Origin: Gammaproteobacteria bacterium
GTDB taxonomy: Bacteria > Pseudomonadota > Gammaproteobacteria > Steroidobacterales > Steroidobacteraceae
Direction: 5' to 3'
NCBI GenBank assembly: GCA_947455595.1
Contig: CANGOP010000003.1
Coordinates: forward strand, 62,001 to 126,000
DNA: 64,000 bases
Position numbers and translations under genes: made by a program. Positions 8,438 to 17,703 of this stretch are shown here, one piece after another. Below the pieces are notes generated by a model, which saw only the letters and a list, made by a program, of their open reading frames with translations, was not told the DNA's origin and did not search any database. Numbering within the stretch: the first letter of the stretch is position 1; every line of letters begins with the position of its first letter.

Positions 8438-9157
8438 CTATCGGGCTGGATCCGGAGGCCCCACCTCGGGTCCGAGATCTAATTCTGTGACGGTTGAACG
8501 ATGATATAGCGATCGCACTGTCAGCGATTTAACGCCAGTAATATGGATGACCGACAACCGCTCCAAGCGATCGTCTTTCAACCGCTTGTACGTATCTTGT
8601 ACTTGCACATTTTTGCCATCGGTACTGAACACCACAAAAGCGTCGGCAAGCCAACCACCCCGCATGGCCCGAGAGCCGAAGCGATCCGTCACATTAGTGG
8701 GCTCGTCATCACCAGGCGTGAACGCCCGCAGACGGGCACCCGTCCCCAGTCGAACCAGCCCTGTTTCTTGTCGAATCTCCAACCGCTGCGGGGGCACGGC
8801 AAAAAAAGCTACAAATTCATAAGCCTGCATGCGCCCCCAGACGGGTGGCGCCCCGTATGACAAGCCATCGTATCCGCCGGATTCGCGGCCACCTCTGCGG
8901 GCATTCCCTCGCTCGGTACCCGGCGGTAGCGCGCCGGGGTCTTCCCCGTCCCTCAGCTCGTTGCCCCACAGATCATAGCGGGCCTTGTGCTGCGGCTTGG
9001 ACTTGGGAAGTGCTGCTCTGATGAGGGCAGGTGCGTCGTCACTGGCCGTCACGTCGAGAACCCATTGACCGGTGAGGCGCACGGACGACGGTGGAGTAGC
9101 CGCCAACCGGGGCCCTCCCGCACAAGCGCCCACGATTAACAGGAGCGCGCAGGCCAT
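8438..9157 (-). CDS. Hypothetical lipoprotein
   Basis: A protein of about 239 residues with a lipoprotein signal (MACALLLIVGACAGG, lipid-attachment Cys at residue 12), then LTGQWVLDVTASDD, an Arg/Gly-rich stretch around residues 85-105, and a predicted beta-rich C-terminal half. I recognise no named family. The open frame extends further upstream, but the ATG at 9157 immediately precedes the signal peptide and has GAG nearby, 24 bases after the preceding gene. It follows two envelope genes in the same direction and may share their transcript and location. Confidence 0.65.
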   Translation of the reverse strand: MACALLLIVGACAGGPRLAATPPSSVRLTGQWVLDVTASDDAPALIRAALPKSKPQHKARYDLWGNELRDGEDPGALPPGTERGNARRGGRESGGYDGLSYGAPPVWGRMQAYEFVAFFAVPPQRLEIRQETGLVRLGTGARLRAFTPGDDEPTNVTDRFGSRAMRGGWLADAFVVFSTDGKNVQVQDTYKRLKDDRLERLSVIHITGVKSLTVRSLYHRSTVTELDLGPEVGPPDPAR

Positions 9158-9180
9158 GCTTCTCAATAGAAAAGGCAACC

Positions 9181-9834
9181 TTATTTGACCGTATAACCGC
9201 GGCCCTCGAGGCACGCCGTCATTGCTCGAAAGTAATTGGCTCGCGCCGCTTCGACATTGCCTTCGATGCCACCCGCTGGGCGGGTCGGATCGAAATGAGT
9301 CTGCTCGTTGGCCCAGCGATGGCACTGGTAACGATCCTCCGATTGTTGCGCTTCGGTCTGTCCGTTACGCGGATAGATAAACAAGTCCACTGGGGCAGCC
9401 GAGCCGCTCGTTTGGAGCCCCTCTGGCGGTGGCACAACCTCGTAGGCGTTCTGTTCCACGCGCCAAACATAGTACACATCATTGGCATAGTAGTACGGCA
9501 TGCCGCCGAACCACAGGGTGGAATAAAAGCCCGGCAGGACGGGAACGAAGACGCCCCACGGCGGCGTCACGACAGCCCAACCGTTGCCGCGATGCCCATA
9601 CCAATTACCGCCGTGATACCAGTAGCGCCCACCGCCGTGGTGAACTTCATAGGCACCACGAGGCACCGATCCGGCCGATGACCCACGGGGGAGAAAACCA
9701 CGCTGCTCGCGCATCTCACCGCCGCGAGGACCCTCGCGACGCCATGGATCGGCGTGAACCACCAGCGAGACACTGAGGAGTACTGCGCCCGCCACCCAGG
9801 ACCAACGCCGACAGGACCCGAGTGCTTTCATCAT
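9181..9834 (-). CDS. DUF6515-like envelope protein with CHRWA/CLEGRGY domain
   Basis: A 217-residue protein with an N-terminal signal segment (VAGAVLLSVSLVVHA). A Tyr/Trp/Gly-rich core at ~60-135 (GGRYWYHGGNWYG, MPYYYANDVYYVW) resembles DUF6515. A C-terminal module has GQT, DRYQCHRWANEQTHFDP (~168-183) and RAMTACLEGRGYTVK at the very end. The same module occurs in the gene just upstream. Its ATG overlaps that gene's stop (ATGATGA), so the pair is coupled. Function is unknown; a periplasmic or outer-membrane structural role is inferred. Confidence 0.72.
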   Translation of the reverse strand: MMKALGSCRRWSWVAGAVLLSVSLVVHADPWRREGPRGGEMREQRGFLPRGSSAGSVPRGAYEVHHGGGRYWYHGGNWYGHRGNGWAVVTPPWGVFVPVLPGFYSTLWFGGMPYYYANDVYYVWRVEQNAYEVVPPPEGLQTSGSAAPVDLFIYPRNGQTEAQQSEDRYQCHRWANEQTHFDPTRPAGGIEGNVEAARANYFRAMTACLEGRGYTVK

Positions 9835-10379
9835 TTCACCGAATAACCGCGGCCTTCTAGGCACGCGCTCATCGCGCGGCGATAGGCCCCCGCGCGCTCC
9901 CCGTGATAGACACCACCCGACGAATGAGCCATCGCCCGATCGCGCTGCGCGTCCGCTCGCTCGGCGTTTTCAGTGGCCGCTCCAATAGCACCGCCGGTAA
10001 TCGCGCCGACGACCGCACCACCCCCTTCACTACCGCGTGGCGCAATAATGGACCCGAGCACTGCCCCCGCGATGGCACCCACCGCCAAACCAGATCCTGG
10101 AACAGGCTCTTGGGCCACGGGCTGACCGGCCGGTGCGCTGGGCAATTGCGCTGGATCGAAGCCGGTCTGTTGAGCGGCCCAACGATGGCACTCATATCGA
10201 TCACGATCGAGTTGCTCGGGCGTCTGGCCGCGGGCCGGGTACGCAATCACCTCTTGGAAGCGAGGCGCCGGGGCCACGGGGTACGGATGCCGGTAATACG
10301 CCCGCGGCGGGGGTGATTCCACACAGGCGGAAACCATCATGGCTGCCGACAGAACGGTGACAATCCATCGCTTAGACAT
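9831..10379 (-). CDS. Glycine-zipper lipoprotein with CHRWA/CLEGRGY domain
   Basis: A 182-residue lipoprotein precursor (MSKRWIVTVLSAAMMVSAC, Cys19 as lipid site). After a Pro/Tyr-rich linker come GQTPEQLDRDRYECHRWAAQ (51-70) and a glycine zipper at ~97-135 (GLAVGAIAGAVLGSIIAP, GAVVGAITGGAIGAA). It ends in RAMSACLEGRGYSVK. Glycine-zipper segments insert into or span membranes, as in OmpA-like and SlyB-type proteins. The zipper splits the module that is continuous in the downstream gene. It is first in a three-gene minus-strand run. Confidence 0.74.
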   Translation of the reverse strand: MSKRWIVTVLSAAMMVSACVESPPPRAYYRHPYPVAPAPRFQEVIAYPARGQTPEQLDRDRYECHRWAAQQTGFDPAQLPSAPAGQPVAQEPVPGSGLAVGAIAGAVLGSIIAPRGSEGGGAVVGAITGGAIGAATENAERADAQRDRAMAHSSGGVYHGERAGAYRRAMSACLEGRGYSVK

Positions 10380-10605
10380 AGCCGTGCTCCACAAAAAAAC
10401 AGGCCTTTCCAGACTCATATCCCAAACAACGTGCTCGTTAGCGTAGGGATGACGGACTAGGCAAAACAATCCCTAGGATAGACGCTTAAACGAGACAGGA
10501 GTTCCCGCTGAAGAATAGTGGCATGCCACGGCGGATCCGTCACAGGTCGCGGGGCCGATGGGTACACTACAGGCCATTGGGCATGACGCCCTGCATGAGT
10601 CTCCT

Positions 10606-12390
10606 ATGACTGACCACCCGTCTGATCGACCCAAATCACGCTCGCTGCGTCCTCTGGCTGCCCTCAAGCCCTTTCTGCGGCCCTACCGCGCGCGTGCTGT
10701 CTTAGCCTTGGGCGCCTTAATCATCGCAGCGGCCGCCATGTTGGCGCTGCCCATCGCTCTGCGGCAGATGATCGATCACGGTCTGGCCGCCCAAAGTGCC
10801 GGCGCTATCGATCGATATTTCGTCGGGTTTTTGTTGGCAGCCGCGGCTTTTGGCGGTTTTGCAGCTTTGCGCTTCTATCATGTCACTTGGCTCGGTGAGC
10901 GTTTGGTGGCTGATGTGAGGCGGGCCGTCTACGCCCGAGTGGTCTCCATGGATCCCACCTTTTTCGAGGTCACCCGTACCGGGGAAGTCCTATCGAGGCT
11001 CAATACCGATACCACCCTCGTCCAGACGATCGCGGGCTCCTCCCTCTCCATCGCCTTGCGGTCCGTCTTAAATCTGATCGGCGCGATTGTGATGCTGGCG
11101 TTGACCAGTCCTCGCTTAACCGGCGCTCTGGCGCTCTTTCTACCGATCATTGTCGTTCCGCTGATTTGGGTGGGACGCAAAGTTCGCAAACTCTCCCGTG
11201 ATGCCCAAGATCGCATTGCCGACTCCAGCGGCTTGGCCGGGGAGACGCTCAACGCCATCCAGACCGTTCAGGCGTACACGCTTGAAGATCTGCAGAGGCA
11301 CCGTTACGACACTGCAGTCGAAGCTGGATTTGTCGCCGGCATTGCGCGAACACGCGTCCGGGCCGTGCTCACGGCGCTCGGCACAACCCTCGTCTTCGGT
11401 GCGATCACGGCCGTACTGTGGCTCGGCGCTCACCAGGTTCTTGCCGGTCACATGACGGGGGGCGAACTGGGTCAGTTCTTGTTGTACGCCGTCTATGTGG
11501 GGAGTTCGGCCGCCATGCTGAGCGAAACCTTCGGCGAAATGCAGCGCGGCGCAGGCGCCATGGAACGGCTCTCCGAGCTGTTGGAGTCGCGGCCCACGAT
11601 TGCGCCGCCAGAGCATCCCACCGCCATGCCCGAGCGCTGTCACGGCGCCATCCGTTTTGAAAACGTGACGTTTCATTATCCATCCAGACCGGATACGCCG
11701 GCCCTGTCCCAGTTCACGCTGGATATCGCCCCCGGCGAGACGGTTGCACTCGTGGGCCCATCCGGAGCGGGAAAGACGACAGCCTTTCAACTCTTACTTC
11801 GCTTCTATGACCCCTCCAAGGGACGGGTGTCCATCGACGGCCTGGATATCGCAAGTATCGATCCGAAGACTCTACGCAGTCAGATTGCCTTAGTGCCTCA
11901 GGAAACGGTTCTTTTTGGCGCGAGCGCGCGCGAGAACATCGGTTACGGGCGCCTTGGCGCTTCTGACGACGATATCGTTCGCGCAGCCGAAGCGGCCGCC
12001 GCTGACGAATTTTTGCGGGAGCTACCGAACGGCTACGACACGTTTCTTGGCGAGAGAGGGCTGCGGCTCTCGGGCGGGCAGCGTCAGCGATTAGCGATTG
12101 CGCGCGCAGTGCTCAAAGATCCGCCTATTCTTTTGCTGGACGAAGCGACAAGCGCGCTGGACGCCGAGAGCGAGCGACTGGTTCAGGAAGCACTCGAACG
12201 CCTGATGCAAGGGCGGACGACATTAATTATCGCGCATCGCTTAGCAACCGTGCTGAAAGCTGATCGGATCGTGGTCGTTGATGATGGGAGAATTGTCGGA
12301 GAGGGCACTCATGAAACGCTTCTGACCAGCAACCCGCTGTATGCGCGTCTCGCGACTTTGCAATTCGGCGGCGATGGCTCAGTCAGTTAA
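10606..12390 (+). CDS. ABCB-type ABC exporter, fused permease and ATPase
   Basis: A 594-residue half-transporter of the MsbA/ABCB type. Residues ~30-320 carry six transmembrane helices. The nucleotide-binding domain follows with Walker A GPSGAGKTT (~383), the Q-loop in IALVPQETVLFG, signature LSGGQRQR (~488), Walker B ILLLDEATSALD (~507) and the switch His in IIAHRLATV. It would act as a homodimeric exporter of a lipid or hydrophobic compound. I chose the ATG at 10606, which leaves a short Pro/Arg-rich cytoplasmic tail; an upstream in-frame ATG at 10558 is possible. Its TAA overlaps the convergent receptor's stop. Confidence 0.88.
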   Translation: MTDHPSDRPKSRSLRPLAALKPFLRPYRARAVLALGALIIAAAAMLALPIALRQMIDHGLAAQSAGAIDRYFVGFLLAAAAFGGFAALRFYHVTWLGERLVADVRRAVYARVVSMDPTFFEVTRTGEVLSRLNTDTTLVQTIAGSSLSIALRSVLNLIGAIVMLALTSPRLTGALALFLPIIVVPLIWVGRKVRKLSRDAQDRIADSSGLAGETLNAIQTVQAYTLEDLQRHRYDTAVEAGFVAGIARTRVRAVLTALGTTLVFGAITAVLWLGAHQVLAGHMTGGELGQFLLYAVYVGSSAAMLSETFGEMQRGAGAMERLSELLESRPTIAPPEHPTAMPERCHGAIRFENVTFHYPSRPDTPALSQFTLDIAPGETVALVGPSGAGKTTAFQLLLRFYDPSKGRVSIDGLDIASIDPKTLRSQIALVPQETVLFGASARENIGYGRLGASDDDIVRAAEAAAADEFLRELPNGYDTFLGERGLRLSGGQRQRLAIARAVLKDPPILLLDEATSALDAESERLVQEALERLMQGRTTLIIAHRLATVLKADRIVVVDDGRIVGEGTHETLLTSNPLYARLATLQFGGDGSVS

Positions 12391-14501
12391 CGGCCAAATG
12401 CACGGCTTACGCTGAGGTAGGCGCCGCGACGTTGACCCCACTGGGGGGCACCGACACCTACGCCCGTCCCGTCACGCAATTCATAGACCCGATCTAACGC
12501 ATTGACGATTGAGAGGGACCACTCCAGTTCGCCGAACAATTCCGTTATGAAGGATCGTCGCGCGGCCACATTGCAGACGACGTATCCGGGCAAGTGTTCA
12601 ACATTAAGGCTTCCCGCGCGCAGCCCTGTGCCGGCGATGAAATCAACGCTCAAGTGCACGCCAGCGATAGATCTCGTGATACCTCCGGAGAGCGTGAAGC
12701 GTTGGTCGTGATCCAACGGTATCCAACGTTGAGCGATGGCGGCTAACTCGTCCGGCGCGAAATTGTATTGTCCCGTGACGATCTCTGTTCCCTCGGCCCG
12801 TCCCCATGCCATGTTGAGATACGCGCTTGTCGCATCGCGCTGCCAACCGATCGTCGCCTCAGTTCCATAGATGCGCCCTTTCGCATAGTTGAAGGGAGCG
12901 AATAAAACAGCGGGCCCGAACTGCCCCTCATCACCAAGATCAGTGATTTTCCGATAGTAGCCATCAAGACCCAACGTCAGATGGGGTGACAAACGAGTCA
13001 TCAGCCCCATGTCGAAGTAATGCGATCGCTCTGCTCGCACAGCAGCGTTACCGGTGGACGGCGGAGCGCCAGTCGTACCGGCGAACAAATCGATGGTCTC
13101 AGAGGAAATCTTTTCGGTCGCTGGGGGCGTGAAATATCGCGCGTAACCAGCATGTAAGGTTGTTCCCCCATCGAGCTCAACGACAACGCCCAGACGGGGG
13201 CTCCATTGCGTCTCGTGCAGCACTGCATCGTAACTATCGAATCGAGTGCCCAAATTGATAGTCCAGCGCTCAAACGGATGCCACTCGTCCTGTAGATACG
13301 CACCCCACAGTCGCGCGTGAGTTTGCGTCTGATCTGCAAGTGTCAAAGCGTGATAAATCGGATCTCCAGCCGCATCTAATGCGTACACCTGAGTCAATGC
13401 AGCGGAGCGAGCCGTTTCGTCGTGATAGGTCAAACCAAAGCGCACGGTATGGCGTTCGGTGGGGGCGCTGGCATCCAACTGCAACCCCCAGCGCGCGTTA
13501 GTTCGGGAGATGTTCCCGGCAGCGCCGGTAAACACAAGATCGCCAATCGGATCAGGCACGTAATGGACTGCCGATTGTCGATCGTACAGCGCCAATTGGT
13601 AATGCAGGGGCCCGCCGCTGGCATTTTCATAGGCCAATACAGCATATCGATTCCCCTCATGCTGTCGCTGATCCAACCGCGCAGAATCAGGTACGGGCAG
13701 TCCCGGCGCCAGAAAACCTGGCGCCTGACCTTCTCTCACGGGAATTTCAAACGCATCGTCAGCGACGCCCGCCATGAGACTGACGCGAGCCGCATCGGGC
13801 AACACGTGAGCAATGTAACCAAAGCCATTCCACTGCTCGGTTTGATCATGTCGTGCGGATGACGTCGGCGCGGGATTCTCAATTCCCAAATTATTCTGCA
13901 AATAGCCCGCCGTCGCGTAATAGGACCAGGTGTCTGCCGAGTTACTCACCTCACCGTCCACTTCGCGATGTCCCGTCGTCCCGGTCATCAGATTCAACTC
14001 TGCGCCTTTCTGGTAATCGGAACCTTTCGTGTGAATATCCACGACCCCCGCGGTTCGGTAACCATACTGGGCGGGCAATGCGCCAGTTAATAGATTGATT
14101 TCACTTGCGAATCTCGGGTTTAGCGCCTGACCAAATAGCGCGATCGACTCGGGTATCACCACATCGTTGATACGGTATTGCAAGTTAGCGTGATCACCAC
14201 GCACATGCAGTTGACCGAAGGAGTCCTGCGTCACCCCCGGCGCACGTAGCAGCACCTGATTGAGCGGTGTTGATTCGCCCAACGGCAAATTCTTGAGATC
14301 TTCAGCGCCGAGTCGATATTCGCTCGCGCCCACGTCGGGCATCAGCTGATTACGCGCCTCGTCGAGACGTCGGGCCGTGACCTGAATTTCAGTGAGGTCC
14401 CCGGTGGGCACCGGCTCAATAGCTTCCGCCACGGCGATGGCCGTGGGCAACGCAAGTACAGCGCACCACGTGAGCCGTAAATAGACATTCTGCAAAGGCA
14501 T
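12387..14501 (-). CDS. TonB-dependent outer membrane receptor
   Basis: A 704-residue receptor with a signal peptide (VLALPTAIAVAEA) and a TonB-box-like segment LTEIQVTARR. The plug domain spans ~45-160 (NQVLLRAPGVTQDSFGQLHVRGDH, GALPAQYGYRTAGVVDIHTKG, broken here for brevity), followed by a 22-strand-type barrel. The end, SVSRAFGR, places the aromatic residue third from last instead of last. It takes up a ligand through the outer membrane using TonB energy. A small DUF2946-like gene lies upstream on the same strand, a pairing seen with copper-type receptors, so a metal or metal-complex ligand is possible. Confidence 0.9.
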   Translation of the reverse strand: MPLQNVYLRLTWCAVLALPTAIAVAEAIEPVPTGDLTEIQVTARRLDEARNQLMPDVGASEYRLGAEDLKNLPLGESTPLNQVLLRAPGVTQDSFGQLHVRGDHANLQYRINDVVIPESIALFGQALNPRFASEINLLTGALPAQYGYRTAGVVDIHTKGSDYQKGAELNLMTGTTGHREVDGEVSNSADTWSYYATAGYLQNNLGIENPAPTSSARHDQTEQWNGFGYIAHVLPDAARVSLMAGVADDAFEIPVREGQAPGFLAPGLPVPDSARLDQRQHEGNRYAVLAYENASGGPLHYQLALYDRQSAVHYVPDPIGDLVFTGAAGNISRTNARWGLQLDASAPTERHTVRFGLTYHDETARSAALTQVYALDAAGDPIYHALTLADQTQTHARLWGAYLQDEWHPFERWTINLGTRFDSYDAVLHETQWSPRLGVVVELDGGTTLHAGYARYFTPPATEKISSETIDLFAGTTGAPPSTGNAAVRAERSHYFDMGLMTRLSPHLTLGLDGYYRKITDLGDEGQFGPAVLFAPFNYAKGRIYGTEATIGWQRDATSAYLNMAWGRAEGTEIVTGQYNFAPDELAAIAQRWIPLDHDQRFTLSGGITRSIAGVHLSVDFIAGTGLRAGSLNVEHLPGYVVCNVAARRSFITELFGELEWSLSIVNALDRVYELRDGTGVGVGAPQWGQRRGAYLSVSRAFGR

Positions 14502-14516
14502 TTGGACTGCGAACCT

Positions 14517-14530
14517 TTTGACCGTTCAAA
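14517..14530. promoter_or_regulatory. Short inverted repeat before the TonB receptor
   Basis: TTTGA-CCGT-TCAAA is a 5-bp inverted repeat spaced by four bases, 16 bases upstream of the receptor ATG in its leader. It could be an operator half-site pair. No regulator is identified and the repeat is short enough to arise by chance. Confidence 0.2.
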
Positions 14531-14567
14531 CCGCCTGACACCGCGAGGGTGACCGGACTCATGGGCA

Positions 14568-14888
14568 TCAGCCGACGGTCGGCGGGGCTCGGGATCGATA
14601 CCGCACTACCACCGAACTGCCGGGCCGCAGCCGGATGGGCGCCTCGGGAGCCGCTGAATGCAGAGGAAGCAGCTGGATGGCCGGGATCTCCGCCATCGGC
14701 GCACCCCCGGTTTCAAGGCCAACGACGCAGAACGAACAGGTCAGCGCGTGAGGCACCGTTCGGTCCTGCGACACATGGTGGGCGCCGTGAATGACGCTTG
14801 CCCATTGCACCGCACCATAGAGCGCCAAGATCCCCGCTAAAAGGAGACCTCGTAACCCAAGCCGTTGACGGAAAGTGGCAGTGAACAC
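14568..14888 (-). CDS. Small DUF2946-like membrane or periplasmic protein
   Basis: A 106-residue protein with an N-terminal hydrophobic segment (GLLLAGILALYGAVQWASV), a nearby HGAHH cluster and a CSFC motif at ~50-53, followed by a Pro-rich tail. The layout of one N-terminal helix, His residues and a C-x2-C pair resembles DUF2946 proteins found beside TonB-dependent copper receptors. The match is by layout, not by strong sequence identity. It is 66 bases upstream of the receptor on the same strand, so co-transcription is likely. His and Cys positions suggest metal binding. Confidence 0.55.
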   Translation of the reverse strand: MFTATFRQRLGLRGLLLAGILALYGAVQWASVIHGAHHVSQDRTVPHALTCSFCVVGLETGGAPMAEIPAIQLLPLHSAAPEAPIRLRPGSSVVVRYRSRAPPTVG

Positions 14889-15094
14889 GCCAGAACCTTA
14901 GCAGATAACCGAGAACCCGCGAGATACCCCGTTTCGACGTGGCTGCCATGCCAGGAGTTCCCGTCGGGCGTTTGGGGCCGTGGCGATCAAAACCGAACGG
15001 GGGTAGGATCCGGGAGTAACCGACAGCCGGCACGCCAGTAGGATGGTCAATGCCCGAGCCGTCGATCGGTCTGGCTCTTGCGAGGGGGATATTC

Positions 15095-15562
15095 ATGCTT
15101 ACGCTTAAGGTCAACGGGCAGTCGCTCGAAACGGATGCTTCGCCCGATACGCCGCTCCTATGGGTTCTGAGAGACCACCTGGGAATGACCGGCACCAAAT
15201 TCGGCTGCGGCAAATCGCTGTGCGGTGCCTGCACCGTGCACGTGGATGGCTCGGCTACTCGCTCGTGCGTCACGCCGGTCGAGAATGTCATCGGTAAGGA
15301 GATCCGTACGATTGAAGGGCTCTCCAAGGACCGCTCTCACCCCGTCCAAAAGGCGTGGATGGAGCTCGACGTGCCGCAGTGTGGCTACTGCCAGTCTGGG
15401 CAAATCATGTCCGCCACGGCACTTTTAGAGCGCAACCCGAATCCGACGGACGCCGATATCGACTCTGCCATGGCCGGCAATATCTGCCGTTGCGGCACCT
15501 ATCCACGTATTCGCGCAGCCATTCATAAGGCCGCCGATATGATGAAGGGAGGTTCCAAATGA
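15095..15562 (+). CDS. iorA: Isoquinoline 1-oxidoreductase-type alpha subunit, [2Fe-2S] protein
   Basis: A 155-residue small subunit of a molybdenum hydroxylase. The plant-type [2Fe-2S] cluster ligands are C38, C43, C46 and C58 ([18 protein letters not shown]). The second, all-helical cluster domain uses C96, C99, C131 and C133 ([18 protein letters not shown]). It passes electrons from the Mo subunit to an acceptor, commonly a membrane cytochrome for this two-subunit type, without a FAD subunit. I chose ATG 15095 for the strong GAGGGGG upstream and the MLTLKVNGQ start. It overlaps the next gene by four bases. Confidence 0.93.
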   Translation: MLTLKVNGQSLETDASPDTPLLWVLRDHLGMTGTKFGCGKSLCGACTVHVDGSATRSCVTPVENVIGKEIRTIEGLSKDRSHPVQKAWMELDVPQCGYCQSGQIMSATALLERNPNPTDADIDSAMAGNICRCGTYPRIRAAIHKAADMMKGGSK

Positions 15563-17700
15563 GCCACCTACCGAATGATCTCTCACTCGGCCGCCGCAAC
15601 TTCCTGAAGGGCTCCCTGCTCGCAGGCGGCGGACTCCTGATCGGCGTCAGTCTGGGCGGCTGCGGAAAGCCGGCGCCCACGGGCCCTGGTGGTTCACCGG
15701 TTGCCTGGCTGCACATCGGCGGTGATAACGCCATTACCATCCTGATCGACAAGTCAGAAATGGGCCAAGGGGTCTACACCTCACTGCCAATGCTGATTGC
15801 GGAAGAACTCGACGTTCCCTTGTCGATGGTGAAAGTCGAAGTCGCTCCTGCCGACAAAGCCTTCATCAACGTTTTCCTCGGCACCATGATCACTGGTGGC
15901 AGCACCAGTATTCGCGAAGGCTGGGGCAAGCTGCGCACGGCCGGTGCTGCTGCACGGGCCATGTTGGTCGGCGCTGCAGCGGATGCCTGGAAGGTCGACC
16001 CTGCCCAGATCAAAGTGGCAGATGCCAGGCTGACTGGACCGGGCGGAAAATCAGCCACTTTCGGTGAAATGGCTGAAGCCGCCGCAAAGCGGGAAGTGCC
16101 CAAAGACGCGAAGCCCAAGGACGCCAAAGACTTCACGCTGGTTGGCAAGCCGACTCCACGACTGGATACGCCGAGCAAAGTGGATGGTTCAGCTGAGTAC
16201 GGCATTGACGTCAAGTTACCAGGCATGAAGTACGCAGCCTTGGCGCAAAGCCCTGTTCTGGGTGGCAAGGTTAAGTCGGTTGATGCATCCGCGGCTGAGA
16301 AGATGCCGGGCGTCATCAAAGTTGTCACCACCTCGAGTGGCGTCGCGGTCGTCGCCGACCATTACTGGCAAGCTCACTCCGCCCGCGATGCGCTGAAGAT
16401 CACGTGGGAAGACGGCGCGAATGTCCATCTGACCACGGCCTCAATGCGGACCGGCCTCGCGACAGCAAAAGGTTCCCCGCTGACGGCTCGCAAGGATGGC
16501 GCGGGCGCGGCGGCGGTCAAGGGCGGCAAAAAAACCGTCAGCGCCACGTACGAACTGCCGATTCGTGCGCACGCAACCATGGAACCGATGAATTGCACCG
16601 CCGACGTCCACGCTGATAGCTGCGACATCTATGTCGGCACGCAGATCCAGCAAGTGGCGCAGGCCGTCGCTGCTGCCGCGGCGGGCGTCCAACCTGAAAA
16701 GGTCAACGTCCACACCACGATGCTCGGCGGTGGCTTCGGTCGTCGTCTTGAGGTGGACTTTATCCCCGCTGCGGTTGAAGCCTCCAAGGCCGTAGGCGTG
16801 CCGGTGAAGCTGGTTTGGACGCGTGAGGATGACTTTACGCACGATGCGTATGGCCCGCCGGCTCACAACTCAGCGAGCGCCAGTCTCGATGCCGCCGGCA
16901 ACCCGACGGCGGTTCACCTCAACATCGTCAGCCCTTCCATCACGGCACGTGTATTCCCACCGGTCGTGGCGAAGCCAGGCACGGTGGACCCGTTCATGGT
17001 CGAAGCGGCTGCCAACTACCTTTACGATGCACCGAACGTTCAGGTGGACGTGCTACGTCATGAGATCGGCATCAATGTGGGCTATCTGCGCTCCGTCAGC
17101 CATCAGCTAAATGCCTTTATGGTGGAAAGCTTCATGGATGAATTGGCGCATACGGCCGGCAAGGATCCGTTTGAATACCGCCGCGCCTTGCTGAGCAAGC
17201 AGCCGCGCGCCAAGCGCGTACTCGAGGAAGCGGCCACTCGCGCCAACTGGGGCAAGGCGGCTGCGGGCACACATCAGGGCATCGCTGTCATGGAAGGCTA
17301 CGGCACGTACTTAGCCGCTGTCGCCGACATCACTCTCGTGGACGGCAAAGCTAAGGTCGGGAAAATCACCTGCGTGGTCGACTGCGGCCAGAAGGTGAAC
17401 CCGGGCATTGTCGAATCGCAAATCGTCAGTGGCATGGTCTTCGGCCTGCCCCAGGCCCTGTGGAGCGAGATTACGCTCGACGGCGGCAAGGTCCAACAGA
17501 CGAATTTCGATTCCTACCGCGTCGTGCGTATGAATGACGTTCCGATGTTAGATGTCGTAATGATCGATAGCACGGAAGCCCCCGGCGGCATCGGTGAACC
17601 GTCCGTTGCCGTAGTGGCGCCTGCCATTGCTAACGCGATCTTCGCCGCCACGGGCAAGCGTGTGCGGGATCTGCCACTGGCAAAGTCCGGTCTCGTCTGA
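15559..17700 (+). CDS. iorB: Isoquinoline 1-oxidoreductase-type beta subunit, molybdopterin-binding
   Basis: A 713-residue large subunit of the xanthine dehydrogenase family, IorB branch. A twin-arginine signal is present ([16 protein letters not shown]12/R13), so it is exported folded with its cofactor and partner. Conserved Mo-site elements include [34 protein letters not shown] and the near-C-terminal [11 protein letters not shown] with the catalytic Glu. It hydroxylates a substrate using water-derived oxygen in the periplasm. The substrate is not readable from sequence: N-heterocycles, aldehydes and others are known for relatives. An aminotransferase gene follows three bases later. Confidence 0.93.
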   Translation: MSHLPNDLSLGRRNFLKGSLLAGGGLLIGVSLGGCGKPAPTGPGGSPVAWLHIGGDNAITILIDKSEMGQGVYTSLPMLIAEELDVPLSMVKVEVAPADKAFINVFLGTMITGGSTSIREGWGKLRTAGAAARAMLVGAAADAWKVDPAQIKVADARLTGPGGKSATFGEMAEAAAKREVPKDAKPKDAKDFTLVGKPTPRLDTPSKVDGSAEYGIDVKLPGMKYAALAQSPVLGGKVKSVDASAAEKMPGVIKVVTTSSGVAVVADHYWQAHSARDALKITWEDGANVHLTTASMRTGLATAKGSPLTARKDGAGAAAVKGGKKTVSATYELPIRAHATMEPMNCTADVHADSCDIYVGTQIQQVAQAVAAAAAGVQPEKVNVHTTMLGGGFGRRLEVDFIPAAVEASKAVGVPVKLVWTREDDFTHDAYGPPAHNSASASLDAAGNPTAVHLNIVSPSITARVFPPVVAKPGTVDPFMVEAAANYLYDAPNVQVDVLRHEIGINVGYLRSVSHQLNAFMVESFMDELAHTAGKDPFEYRRALLSKQPRAKRVLEEAATRANWGKAAAGTHQGIAVMEGYGTYLAAVADITLVDGKAKVGKITCVVDCGQKVNPGIVESQIVSGMVFGLPQALWSEITLDGGKVQQTNFDSYRVVRMNDVPMLDVVMIDSTEAPGGIGEPSVAVVAPAIANAIFAATGKRVRDLPLAKSGLV

Positions 17701-17703
17701 CAC

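Noticed and set aside
14890-15094. Possible molybdenum-cofactor riboswitch upstream of iorA
   Set aside because: No conserved Moco-motif helices could be recognised by eye; only generic GC-rich sequence is visible before the ribosome-binding site.
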